A stretch of DNA of 64,000 nt. Origin: Antedon mediterranea. Its lineage: Eukaryota > Echinodermata > Crinoidea > Comatulida > Antedonidae. Positions within the stretch are counted from its first letter, which is position 1. Every line of letters begins with the position of its first letter. The position numbers and the translations under genes were made by a program. The notes under the pieces are model-generated. The model was not told the origin of the DNA. It was given only the letters and a program-made list of their open reading frames with translations, and searched no databases. The DNA is taken from positions 25,611,001 to 25,675,000 of the forward strand of contig NC_092673.1 in assembly GCF_964355755.1 (NCBI RefSeq), in the 5' to 3' direction. Of this stretch, positions 12,801 through 24,500 are shown in pieces.

Positions 12801-15800
12801 GAGACTCTCCCAGAGGATTCAGTCCAGAAATATAATCGGCACACCAAGAGACAATCCCTTTCTCATTTCAGCATACATAGGTATGTGCATTGTATGTTCA
12901 CAGGACCTACATCTTTATGTCTTATCTGAAGTACGAGACAATGTAAGTACTAAATGATACCTCAAGCATGAAAAGCAAGTCTATCACATAAGATACATGC
13001 AATGGTTGCCCATTTATTTTACTATGAAATGATGTGCATTGTAGTATTTATACAAAGTGTATGCTAATCCCTGGAAACATAAGTCATTTAATGCCACACA
13101 TCGTCGCACAAGGGCGTAGCAGTGGGGATGTAACACAGGGCAATATACTAAATCACTAACAACTTGAATACCTTAACCATACCTTCAGTAAACAGGATAT
13201 TTTCCAGAATTTCAATAATTGGATAAACCGTAAGAGGATAAGTAAAAGCCACACCAATACATATTGTCACATTCGCAATGTAGGAAAACACTGTGTTTGC
13301 TGGAAGATTCTGAATAAGGATCTGTTCAACATCATCTCCATACTTCAAGTATCCGAGAACCCCAAGCGAGCCTAACATTACAAACAAAAGCATCAGTGAT
13401 CCATGCAGGAACGATGGGTATTTTGGCCGATTTTCAGCCATACTGGATTCAATTGGTATTATCTGTAATGATAAAAATATATATAAGATTTATTATCAAC
13501 TTTCATCATGCTGATTGTATAAAGAATATCATTGTGATTTTCATTTTTAGCCTATACATTACATCAGGCCCAATTTTCTTGTACTACTTTATTAAAAAAT
13601 GTTATGATATTATGTTATTAAAGATTTTATGTGTTATTGAAACCACAATGTATTGTATAGTCATGATTGGGCCTTTTTTGATGATTTCCTTCATTGGACC
13701 ACACAGTTACTAAATATACAGTATATTTACACAGTGTATATATCCAGTATACATACTGCACACATATCTGCAGTACAGTATACACAGTATATAGGCAGTT
13801 AGTATACTGTGTATGCTTTTAATATATTTTGGGCATATTTAAATAATGTTTATTCTACTAAGGCTAAATGTTGATTCTTTGGATACAGATTTAACAATGG
13901 TTCTTAATCTTTCTAACAATATTTTGCTTAGTTTTTTTATTATTTCATGGTTGAATGACTTACAGTTCCGATTCCTTCATACATACAGGAAACTGCACCA
14001 AAAAAAACAGGAAAGGTTGCAAACTTAAAATATTCTACACTGTCGTCTACTGCAAAACCTAAAAAGAAAAAACATTTTAGTGGAGACTATCGGCATAGTA
14101 AACCGTAAAAGTTTTAAAATTTCCACAGTTGACCATGCCGATAGTCAATATCAGGCCTTTTCTTTTGAGGTGAGCGAGTGCGATCACTCACCTAACACAC
14201 TTTATCTACAAACGGCACACTTACATCACCCCTGAATATATTGAGGAGTGCAATTTGTAGCACACCTACAATTTTAAAAGAAAAGGCCTGCAATATTTGG
14301 TGTGGTTGCTATCGCCATGGTCGATCATACGTAAAACATATTGTTTCGTATCGAAAAAGGTCAACAATTCTTCTTAATTCTGTTGTCTATCGGCAGAAAC
14401 ATGTGCAAAGTCAACCATGCTGATAGACAACTTTACATTACATGCATGGTCAACTGTGCTGATAGAAAATAATATATTACGCACGTCAGTTAAATTTCAG
14501 CATAATTATTTTTCAATAATAATCATTATCAACATCAAATCATTTTTATTTGGTTTTAAAATAATCACTGCATTGATTACCTTTAATTAGTGACGTCAAT
14601 ACAACTCCATATCCTAGAAAGATACTGATGTTTGCTACGACGCTGATTGGTCCCATACTCCTCACATTCCGTAATAACACAAACAATAAAAACAATGGCA
14701 AAGGAAATAACACTAAAATAGGAAAAGCTGGAGCTGTAGTCACTCGCGCATACGGCTGCACATCAACGATTGTATTATTTTTCTTCTGACTTTGTAGCTC
14801 ATTTAAAGATGTTTCCGAAGTTTGGTTCACAAATGGAAATAAATTTGTTTGTAAAGTATTTCCTAAAAAAATCATATATGCAATGCAGAAAAAGAATTGT
14901 GTGAAAAAAAGTGCAAAGTTGACAACATAAAGCCCCCATATTCCCAGGGACTTCCGCGCAATGTCTCCATAAGTAAGATGCCGTTCCAATCGTTCACGTA
15001 GCTTTCCAATTTTCGGTGAGGCAACATCGTGTATTCCTTGCTTTGAGACAAATTCATTGATGATTTGGTCGACCACTAAATATTTACATTTGACGATAAG
15101 TTGACAACAATGATCTGTTACGATAGTAATTACAAGTAAACCAATGAGGCCAAGCTGAAAAATGTAAGGCACCAAATTTGATGAGCATTATAAATACAAT
15201 TTACAGATAATGAATGTAGTAGTAGTACAGATATATTCAATATACAGAAACATTAGAATATCATTTAAAGATGTATTGTACCCAAAATCATGAAAATAAA
15301 GATTTATAAAATCAGATTTTAATAGTCAATTTTGCAGTTTTATTCACTTCCATAGAAAAAAAGGGATTTTACTTATAAAAAGACAAAATGAACAGTTGAA
15401 TTTTAATTTTCAAATCAATGTCTTTTTTTTCAGGTAAATATTTTTACAGTTACTTCGATCCAATTTTTGGTCAAAGTGAATAACTTTTATGTGATATTAA
15501 AATGGCATATTCAAAACAAAAAAAATTGTAAAAATTATTTTTTAGGTGGACAATATAAAGTTTCAATTTAATATCAAAACTCTACATTTTAGTTTGGGCA
15601 AGTATTGCAATTTACTGTAGAGTCTTTTTGTATGTATTTTAAAAGAAACCAGTAAGAATAATACATGTTGTAGTAAAATAGTCATAAACAACCCTAGAAA
15701 TTATAATTTTGTTCAATGAATAAGCTAATTTGATGACTTATTAAAAGCTATAGTAACTATGAAATTCTTCGAAGGCATAGTTTTTTTTTTTTACACATTT

Positions 15801-18800
15801 TGTACTATAATTTGTTTGTACTATAATTTATTTGTACAGTATGGTACAGTTTGCTTTTGTATTGAGTATGTTATTTATACTTACTATAAGGCCACTTTGC
15901 AAGAAGGCAAATGCAAGGGCTAAGTAGTTTGTTCCGATGAATGCTTTAAATACATTAGCAAAGTCTACTGAAGCTTGTACTAGTCTATTACTATAGTATA
16001 TAAAAGAAATACAAAATATTAATCAATAGGGTAAAATAAAAATATAAGCTCCTCTTGGACCTATGTATTAGGCCTGTTGTGTGTGTACTAGTTGTATACG
16101 TTCCTACAGGTTTAACAGACACAACAATGTTGTTAAAATTAAAATCATAATGAATGTATGTTGTCAACATACATTAATATTATAATTGTATTATTTATTT
16201 AATAAAATAATAAACCTGTAAACACGGACTTCTCCACTTAGTTTAAGTTTGGTTAGATTATCGTTACTCTAGCTAGCTAGTTAGGGCTAAGAGGCTACTT
16301 AATACTTTATGATGGGGATGAAAACTAAGCATAACAGACGTTCAAAAAGGCCATTCATGCCATATGTGGTCTAGAGTAGAGGCCTAGCCCTAACAACCGA
16401 GCCCGTCGGTTGGTTAATGGGATCAGGTGCCGTTTTCGGCCACCTCGACGTATATGGACTATACCATTATAAAAAGAGGGGAAAATAGGGGTGTCCCATT
16501 TATTAATTGAGTGTGTTAATGTGTCAAAATACTGCTGCTTTTGTTCTTTTGTTTAGTGCATTATGTTTCAGCAACAAAGGGAAAACAACTACGCCCTGCA
16601 TGCTGTAAAATTAATTTCAGTTTTCAAGTTAATGCAGTATATTATGGCTCTTTATTTCTATATAATTTTTACAGATTTATAGATACAGAAAGTATATAAA
16701 GAAAGTTTTTATTCCAGTTACAAATAAAAAATATAATTTACCTAACGATAACATAGTAGTACATTTAATAAAGATGACAGTAGTACTAGTACATTTAATA
16801 AGATCTATAACATACTGATTATTAGGTAATCAGTAAAACAAATAAACATTATAATTTTGTCAATGAATCTGTACCATTTTGTTCCCAGAAAACACAGCGT
16901 TTGACATTGAGTGTTTTTAGGTTTGGTTTTTTTTAAACGTTTTAAACACGTTTCTGTGTAGAAATACATTTTCTAATTGAACAACGTTTGCATCAAAACG
17001 TTATAATAGCGAATGCAAAACGGAGCTGATAATGTCGCCATGAAGAGGATGATTGGTGTCTTCCAATATAGCACTATTTAATTAGCGCTTCTTCTTTTTT
17101 CGATTGTCCTTTTTGCTGTTTTTTGTCATTTTTATTATGTTGCTTTGTTTGTCTTTTTTGCTGTTCTTCCAAAGGACCTCATTGGAAACAAGTCCGTAGA
17201 GGACTTTTATGAGTTATCCTTGGCATCCTTGTTTTATATTGGTATTTTTATATTTGTCAATTTTAATTGTATGTCTGTGATATTTTATGTACTGATGCCG
17301 AAATAAATCAAATCAAATCAAACATGGAATACATCGGCAAGCCGTTCGCTGTAGAACGAGTCAAGCATTTGCATAGACAAACCAATTACTTTCCACGTTC
17401 TACCCAGTACCTTCTCAATTCGGTCTTTATCCTCCTTACATTCCCTTACTGATATTCCTAGCCCAATATACAATATGCCCAAATAGAACATCACTGATTA
17501 GTAAAACCATGGAGAAATAAGTTAACTTATTTCTCCATGGTAAAACATAAACATTCTATAGTACAAATATCCTGCTTTACCCCAAAGAACCGAGTTTCCT
17601 CAAGCAGTACAGCCTTGTATTTAAGTTTTAACTTCTTAACTACGATTAACATGTCCACCCATTTAAGCTTTAGTCAAACACTACTACCAAATACTTATAA
17701 TTGTTAACAATCTCTACTTCCTTTACTTTAATTAATGTATACTGTCAGACCAATTATGTTTTCGAAAATCAATCCTTATTTCTTTTGTTTTAATGTTTAG
17801 TTCAAGAAAATAAAAAATATGATTTATCTACCTATACGATTGGGCCAATTAGAATGCATTTGCCAACATTCTTTTACATATTTCACAACATTATAGAATT
17901 TAGGTAATTTAACCGATTGTAATGTAGTATTTAGGATATTTTAATATCGATTGTAATGTAGTATTTAGGATGTTTTAATTCCGATTGTATTGTAGTATTT
18001 AACATTTTCTAATTTCGAATCAGATTGTACTAAAATTTAAAGTGTTTAAACCCAGATAGGAATAACATAGGCCTAGTATTTAATATGCTTTAATTTTGAT
18101 TACACTGTAGTGTTTAGTTTAGTTTATTTATTTATTCATAGGAATCACCTTTATATCGGTGTCACACATTTATCAGTTAATGGTGCATCCAATTTACAGA
18201 CAAAATTACAAATAACAAAAGCCACAAAGTTCTAAATACTAATACATACCATTAAAACAAAATGTAAACTAATTAATTAATTAGATCTGTATGAAAATAC
18301 ATAATATGTAAATTGTACAATATATATAACTACAAAAATAAAAACAGAACAACAAAAATACAGGATAGGCCTAATAAATAAATAAAACATACAGATACAT
18401 CCTCATAGAGGTGTCTGTTTACTATATTAATCAATTAGTTGAGAGAGGTAATGCTGATAACATTGTAGATCTAGTAACCCATGCTTTCATTAAATATTTT
18501 TTACAATAAAAATCAAAGATTTTTCCTAATGTTTCATTTTCAGTGAATAAATTGTCTAGCATAAAGTGGTGTTTTAATTCCTGAGATCCACAATTCAAAT
18601 TATCCCAGTTAGTACATACTTAATTATTGTCTAACAGAGTTTAATGAAGGACATTTAAATAAAAAATGGTTTACTGTTTCTTTTTCGTTAGTACTACCAT
18701 TTTTTCCTCCATGGTACTACACATCTTACATAATCCTGTGTTATGATTTGACCAGGATTGTCTACGACCCTCAAGATCTAGAGAGTTTGATCTTGCTTTA

Positions 18801-19452
18801 AATTTTAAATTGATACTCTTAAAATTAGTTTTATCTAACAAATATTGTTCAAGGTTTGGAGTTCCTTTATACATAGTATATTCCGTTAACGTCGTTTTGC
18901 ATTGGTCCTTTGAAAACCACTCATTATGATCAACTTTTTATTTTTCCTAAATGGCTTTATACAGTTAGTAGATGGTTCTTCATTAAATTTGTCTATAAAA
19001 TTTGTTTTATTTAAAATATCTTTAGTTAATATAGTAATATTGTTTCAAAATCTTGCCATTTCCTAACACAGTACCTAATAATAACATGCCTTATAAAAAG
19101 TACATGCATTGCTAGTTTTTGATGTTCTGTATTGTTCCTTGTAGTTTGTACTGTAGGTTACGTAACAGAACAATTGTATTGTCTTCCAATTCAATAGACA
19201 CCCTTCTCTACATAAAACATAATACACCACACCCCTATCATAATAATGGTATAGTCCATATAAGTCGAGGTGGCCGAAAACGGCACCTGATCCGGTTAAT
19301 GTTTGATTGGCTTCGCTAGGGCTAGGCCCTATATAGGCCTACTAGTTTAGTAAGAGTACGAGTATCATTATAAATATTCGATCTAGCCTAGGCCTAGCTA
19401 GGCAGTAGGCCTACGTTACTTACTTCATTCGTTTTACAATTTTCCCTGCCAT
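9865..19452 (-). CDS. Amino-acid transporter of the AAAP clan (SLC36/AVT3-like), 8 exons
   Basis: Membrane transporter expected to move amino acids, probably by H+ coupling as in SLC36. Exons on the minus strand: 19452-19424, 15990-15885, 15154-14581, 14058-13964, 13462-13183, 12713-12565, 11899-11794 and 10055-9865. All introns are GT-AG and phases match, giving 1530 nt (509 residues plus stop), near the usual family length. The start MAGKIVKRM follows upstream AT-rich sequence, and its 2-nt remainder joins exon 2 exactly. Helix 1 includes VFKAFIGTNYLALAFAF (residues about 22-40). About ten further helices follow, with a luminal or outer loop carrying NQT and NNT glycosylation sites near residues 145-165. 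Other motifs are FFGAVSCMYEGIGTIIPIE, GYLKYGDD, and the tail GSIGSTLLAYILPA then ILFGVVGG. The helix-1 GTG...P signature of relatives reads GTN...A here. Substrate and membrane cannot be told from sequence. Confidence 0.88.
10291..10498. mobile_element. TTAA-flanked MITE, AGGACAA ends (Kolobok T2-like)
   Basis: The ends are AGGACAAATTGACAGAGGA and its diverged complement ending TTGTCCT. TTAA lies at 10287-10290 and 10499-10502. The centre holds an inverted pair GAGATTAAGGATATC / GATATCCTTAATCTC around a CpG-rich loop. A sister copy is at 55622-55821. TTAAAGGR ends are known for Kolobok T2-type elements; piggyBac is the alternative. It lies in the last intron of the transporter gene. Confidence 0.75.
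10924..11125. mobile_element. Harbinger-like MITE, long subfamily, degraded right end
   Basis: Starts AGCTTGGTTTCGACTAG after TAA. It carries the long-subfamily core (CCTTCCAATAATTGTGTTTG, CCCCGCCTGCGTGAAATC) and ends with GCGTTCTAGTGGGAAT. Confidence 0.7.
11465..11790. repeat. Minisatellite of GTTGATTGGTTTGTTAATTT units
   Basis: About ten irregular units of 20-50 bp built on TTGTTGATTGGTTTGTTAA stand just downstream of the transporter exon at 11794-11899. The array is GT-rich on the plus strand, so the transcribed minus strand is CA-rich. No open reading frame is implied. Confidence 0.8.
12221..12330 (+). mobile_element. tRNA-derived SINE relic
   Basis: GCACCGTGGATTAGTGGTTGA resembles a tRNA 5' half with an A box, and GGTTCAATTC resembles a B box about 50 bp downstream. 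It is degraded and lies in an intron. Confidence 0.5.
13715..13815. repeat. Inverted-repeat cluster rich in CAGTATAC words
   Basis: Alternating CAGTATAC / GTATACTG words form several overlapping dyads around 13730-13815 in an intron of the transporter gene. No coding content. Confidence 0.5.
14080..14480. repeat. Cluster of CTATCGGCAT hairpins
   Basis: CTATCGGCATAGT at 14088 is matched by ACCATGCCGATAG about 50 bp on. Similar arms recur near 14388-14424 (CTATCGGCAGAAAC / ACCATGCTGATAG) and 14445-14465. The pattern suggests two or three short foldback MITEs inserted side by side in the intron between transporter exons 3 and 4. Confidence 0.55.
15264..15562. mobile_element. MITE, GATGTATTGTCCCC family, copy 2
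   Basis: Left end TTTAAAGATGTATTGTACCC; right end GTGGACAATATAAAG, a diverged complement. Intronic in the transporter gene. Confidence 0.65.
17030..17323 (+). mobile_element. 3' end of a LINE with AATCA-repeat tail
   Basis: Non-coding sequence with TTTTGCTGTT words ends in GATGCCGAAATAAATCAAAT and further AATCA units, as in CR1/L2/RTE 3' ends. A related tail, CCCAAATAAATCAAATCAA, stands near 43523. No reverse-transcriptase part is left. Confidence 0.55.
17506..17541. repeat. Perfect 36-bp palindrome
   Basis: ACCATGGAGAAATAAGTT is followed immediately by its exact complement, with no spacer. It lies in the first intron of the transporter gene. A 22-bp palindrome with a similar outer word (CATGGAGGTAT) occurs at 49861-49882. 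Confidence 0.9.
17900..18115. repeat. Short tandem repeat, about 40-bp unit
   Basis: CGATTGTAATGTAGTATTTA followed by GGATRTTTTAAT is repeated two or three times with growing divergence, just before the LINE fragment at 18118. Confidence 0.7.
18118..19060 (-). pseudogene. 5'-truncated LINE fragment, C-terminal reverse-transcriptase tail
   Basis: Read on the minus strand, the frame at 18874-18671 gives MYKGTPNLEQYLLDKTNFKS and later GLCKMCSTMEEK. After a frame change the next bases give ETVNHFLFKCPSLNSVRQ. The CxxC ... HFLFKCP pattern is the C-terminal tail common in non-LTR retrotransposons. The 3' end near 18118 is AT-rich. A frameshift and several stops mark it as dead. It lies in the first intron of the transporter gene. 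Confidence 0.7.
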
Positions 19453-21506
19453 CTTGAAATATCAAGGTTATTGTGTGGCAATAGATTTGACTTTCCATTG
19501 CCATCCCGTGACCTAATAACATGATCGGAAACTTCCACTGCTCTCTCTAAAAATAAGTCTGCACTTTGTCTTGTCAACAAAGAAAACCTTTAACCTATGA
19601 CCTCTCTGTTTTTTAAATTCTCTAGAGGGCGACAGACAATGTCCACACATGTGTTTTTTGCTCTAACTATTAAACAAGTAAATTTTGCGTTTAAATAACT
19701 TAGGTACATATATAAAATGAAGTTTAAAACTTATTTTCGTTAAATATACAACTGGCGAAGTTTATCACCTAGCATAATAATACTGTATGTTTAAGTTACT
19801 GTAGCTCCTCGTTGGCTTCAGCTGCTAGGTAGGCCTAGGCCAGCACTGCCACTGAGCAGGCAACAAGGGCAAGACAGAAGAAGGAGTAGGCCTAGCTAGG
19901 TAGGGCTAGGCTAGCTAGCTACTAGGCTGGATTGGAGTGGAATGGAATGGATAGGCTTTTTATCGTGCGTAGTGTATGTAGTATAGTAGTAGGCCTAGTT
20001 ACTTATTTACAGGCCTAGACTGACTTTTCTCAGTCTAGGTTCGGCCTAGCCTACACAACATTAATTAAATTAGGCTATCATATCATCAGCACATGGATGG
20101 TCGACTACGGGTGTCACGAAACCTAAGACCACGAAAGCTAAGACCCCGAAAGCTAAGACCCCCTAAGACCTAAGATCACAAAAGCTAAGACCCAAGACCT
20201 AGATTACAAATATTTATCTTTCGCACCTGCCTTGTATTTTAACTCCCAACATTTATTCTGAATACCACACCTTAGAATTGGCACTTTTATGAAAAAGAAT
20301 CACATAAAAAGTAACAAATACATTTTTAAATTGATGATTTTACAGACGTTTATCTCGCACACAAACTGTTTGCGAATTTCGCATGACTAGCCTACAGTAC
20401 AGTAGCAGTTGTAGGCCTACCATGTTCAATGTTTTTGTTTCTATGGAACGTCAAAAGAGCAAAAATTATATAGAGGGCTGAAAACTCTGTGGAGTCCATC
20501 TACAGTGTGGATGGAACAATGTAAAATTAAAATTGTAATGATAATAGTATAATCATGCAAGTACAAAGAAATAAATACTGGCAAATAAATTTTAATTTAA
20601 AAATCATGATTTGTTTCGTTTTCTTTCTGTTTTTATACTTGTACTATTATTGTTGCTCTTTTGGCGCTCCATAGAAACAAAAACATTGAGCATGGGGGGA
20701 GCTCGAGGAGTTACAGTATACAAAGAAACATGTCTGTAAAATCATCAATTTAAAGGATTTATTTATTTGTTTTTATGTGTTTCTCCGTCTGAAAGTACTT
20801 ATAAATCCTAATTTTAAAGTGTGGTATTCAGGATAAAGTTAGTCAACAAATTTGGAGTCAAAATACAAGAAAGGCAGGTGCGTAAGAAAAACATCCTCTG
20901 AACCAACACAATGGAGTAAATATATACCAACAAACAGCCCGTCAAGTTTGTTTGTTGTAAAGAAAAAAATATACATTTACTCAACGGGCGAAAATAATGT
21001 GAGTTTATCTATGTTTTGCGGTAGTATTTAATTATATTTATGGTAATAAATGAAACCTACTGTGTTTAAAATTATGTATGGATAAACAAGTATTGTTTTT
21101 AAGCTGTAGTATATCTTAGAATTTGTAGTCTTGGGTCTTAGCTTTCTTGATCTTAGGTCTGGGGGTCTTACCTTTCGTGGTCTTAGGTTTCGTGACACCC
21201 GGTCGACTACTGTCTACTGTGCATATAAATTATAACTATTTATTTATATCATTTATGATCATTATTTATTATTTTTTCAATGTGTAAACGTAATTTTTTA
21301 ATAATTACTAATTGCAAAGTCTAATTAATAATATAATTCTACTGTGCCAAGAAAACTTTATGACATTTTTTTTTGGCCAAGATTAAACCAACAGTTGCAA
21401 TGCTATATAAATTAAGGTTATTCTACCGCCCTCCAGCCGAAGCTTTTTAATATATAACTTGTATAAATTGATTTGAAACCCATACAGTACTTTTTTTATT
21501 CTAAGA
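19453..21506. promoter_or_regulatory. Head-to-head intergenic region, transporter gene and NOP14
   Basis: The two start codons point away from each other, 2054 bp apart. Removing the 1092-bp element and one target copy leaves about 0.95 kb, a common size for a shared bidirectional promoter. I see no clear TATA box or initiator. Sharing is an inference. Confidence 0.5.
20109..21200. mobile_element. Mutator-like non-autonomous DNA transposon
   Basis: The element opens GGGTGTCACGAAACCTAAGA and closes with the complement ending CCTAAGRYC-type words and CGTGACACCC. Terminal repeats are long and imperfect (CTAAGACCC iterations, then CGCACCTGCCTTGTATTTT). GGTCGACTAC flanks both ends (20099-20108 and 21201-21210), a perfect 10-bp target duplication, which fits MULEs. 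The core has a second inverted pair (TGTTTTTGTTTCTATGG near 20430 and its complement near 20665). No transposase frame. Confidence 0.85.
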
Positions 21507-24500
21507 ATGGGGAAGAAAAATCGAAAATCTACTTCTGACAAAGTTAGAAGAGATAAGAAATCAACAGAGAAGAAGATTAATCCATTTGAAATTCGAATAA
21601 ACCGACAGAAACATAATATTCTTGGGAGGAAGTCCAAACATGACAAAGGATTTCCAGGGATCTCACGTTCTAAGGCAAATAAAAAGGTAGTGTCTATAAT
21701 TTTTAATTTACTGTTAAATACAAATAAAAAAAATCTTAAAATGTGCCCCGTACGTTATCAATCCCAACTATTAGAATAAAGTAATTACAGGCATGTTGTA
21801 AAATTTAACTAATGATTGTATATAAAGTCAGTACATATAAAAAAAATGAATGAACGAAAAAATGAAAAATGTCTGAATATAATTTATTTTATATTAAGAG
21901 AGCCAGTCACTAAAAATCAAACATTAGGTGGCAAGGGTCAAAATTTCGAATTGGCTCATATTTTGCACATTGGTAGACCTTGATGTAAGTAAACCTGATG
22001 TGTAAATTGTTTGGTAAAATATCGCTTAGTTTTCGAGAAAATCGAAAAATAACGATTTTCGGCCAATTTTGTTAATATTTGGTGTATAATTTACATTAAC
22101 CTTAACAGCCTCTGGAAGCCAAACGTAGCAACCTAGCGTTTTAATATTTTACACTTAAGTTAACTAGCATCTTGACAATAATTTAGTAAAGTTTCAAAAA
22201 ATTTTATGAAATTTTAAGATTTTGACTAATTAATTACTAATTAGCATATATAAAACTCTTAAAAAGTAGGGTAAAAACAAACGCGTTTTTATTCATGTGC
22301 AACGAATTTTTTTTAAATAAAAAAGTCATCAATCTAAAGTTTAGATACTAATATTTATGAATCAAGTAAAAAAAAATTGGGGAAACTATTTCCCGCTCCG
22401 CGCCAGAGCCACAAAGTTGTAAGAAATTCAAAGATTTTATCTGTCGGCAAGATCAATCAGATGTACCTATTGTTCTCTATTTAGCAATCCAAGTGGCTTT
22501 AAGCCAAACTTTTATTACGAGAAACAAACTTGAAAGATAAATTTTGAATTAAGTTGTAATTTAAACACAAACTAAAAATACGTTTCTGGTAAAATTTCAA
22601 TTACTAACCAATATACGAAATTAAGCAATTAACTAAAAATCACTCGCTTATTCTTTGTCAAACCACATTATTATAAATTATTTCATCCTCTCATAGTTTA
22701 TAGGATAAAACTGAAAAACAAATTTCTTTTAACTTGTTATCGTTTTCCTGTTTGTCGAACCTGGTCGCACTTACTCAACGAGAATGTTTCAAAACATTAA
22801 CCACAGTAGACAAAACACTTTACTGCGTATATTCGATAGATAACGATATCTTCATTGACGTTGACAACGGAACTGATTTGTTATCCATTTTAGTTTATGT
22901 CTTACAATGTAAAGACGTGTTGAAAATAATTCTTATATATAAGAAAACAAACAAAAGGGAGATTTCATGTTCTTTTAAATCGGTTGTCGGCGGAACTTGT
23001 GGATTCGATAGAAAAGACCGCAAACAGAGCACTGAAGTCCTACCTTTACAAGCATGCCAGAAGGAAATCGCTGCACACAGATACATGTTTAGGTTTACGG
23101 GCATCGATAGTGAGTGGTACTATTTGTGCAGCAGGAAAATGGAAAGGCGTGAGTCACATCAACAACATAGAGTATGGAAGCAGGTCCATGAAGGTGTGGA
23201 TGGCGTGTATGGTATTGGTGCAGGACAAAATCTACTTTTGAGTAAATTCTGTGTGCCCTTGAAGCTACCCAATTCAATTCATAACCAAGATACAACGTCT
23301 GATCAAAATAAATCAAGTATCATTTATTGCAGTAAAAGCAAGAATATAAGCCAAGACATCTCATGAAGAACAAGCTGATATAAATGACGACGACCAAATG
23401 GAAAGTGAAGAAAGTCCTGGCACCCCCAGCAAACTGTTCTTTTGTCGCGAACAAGGTTGCATTAGGTCATATCAGAGGTACTCTTCCCTAGAGAAACACT
23501 TAGATTATGAAAATCACAAGAACGCACTAGAACATGAAACACTTTATGACAAGGCAATGAAATTATACGCAACACAACTAGGAGAGAGGGTACTTCTAAA
23601 AATCCAGAACCAACAAGAACCAACAATTCCACGGTCTGACATTGGCCCCAAACTGCAAATGGGCTGGGCGTTAAAGTCCTCTGCAAAAAAACCCGATTTT
23701 CTGTACCACAGAAAACCTACCTTATTGATGTTTCTGACGCTGGAGAGCAGACGGGACAGAAAGCTGATCCATGTGATGTCTCACGAGAGATGAGATCGGC
23801 CAGGCACAGCGATGTTTCACATCTATTTAGCAAGACTGAATTTCTAACAGCACAGCAGATTGCAAGTTTTTTCTCACACTTAGCTAAAAAAAGGAGGACA
23901 GATGCAGTCGTTCATGATGATGATGATGACGAAGATGATGATTACGATAGTAATGAAGATGGTGACAAAGTCGAAGAAAATGGAGATGATTCAAAAACGG
24001 AAAAGGAAAGAGAAATTCAACTTTTTTCGCAAACCATACTGGACACAATAGGCTTGCAGCATCCAATAATGTTTGAAATGCATAATATTTGTGAACTGAA
24101 AGCTCAAGAAAAACTCTCCAGATTCTCTTTGCCAATGTTGCAAGAAATGTGTACTTCTCTTGAACTTGATACCACAGATATAACCATAAAGCGCAAGAAG
24201 CCATACATTGATTTGCTGGGAAAGCTGGTTTCCGTGTGCAGTTGCTCGATTGATTAAGGTAGCAATGAATTCTTTAAAATAAAAATTTAATATGTGGGAC
24301 GATTCTGTTGTCTAAATTGTTAGTATTTAAAGTCACGTTCTGTAAATTTTTAATAAAGCGAAGGGATGAAACAATGGTTTACAAGTTTACAAACAATAAT
24401 TTATTGTTTAGGCTACGAATTACGGTATTAGGAAATTTCGCACGAGCACATGAACGTTATCGGATGTCACCATTCTACTCATTTGCATAACAACAGAGTT

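Larger units (their letters stand above)
16388..19320. repeat. Inverted repeat pair about 2.8 kb apart
   Basis: About 70 bp at 16415-16475 (GGATCAGGTGCC, GTTTTCGGCCACCTCGAC, TATATGGACTATACCATTAT) recurs inverted at 19245-19305. The outer bases CTAACAACCGAGCC and CTAGCGAAGCC are also partly alike. This may be the two ends of one decayed transposon that later collected the LINE pieces at 17030-17323 and 18118-19060, or two separate short elements. No transposase is visible. Confidence 0.55.

Noticed and set aside
22734-23366. 210-codon open frame in the TTAA transposon
   Set aside because: Its composition looks random, and the better protein-like sense lies in another frame at 22984-23241.
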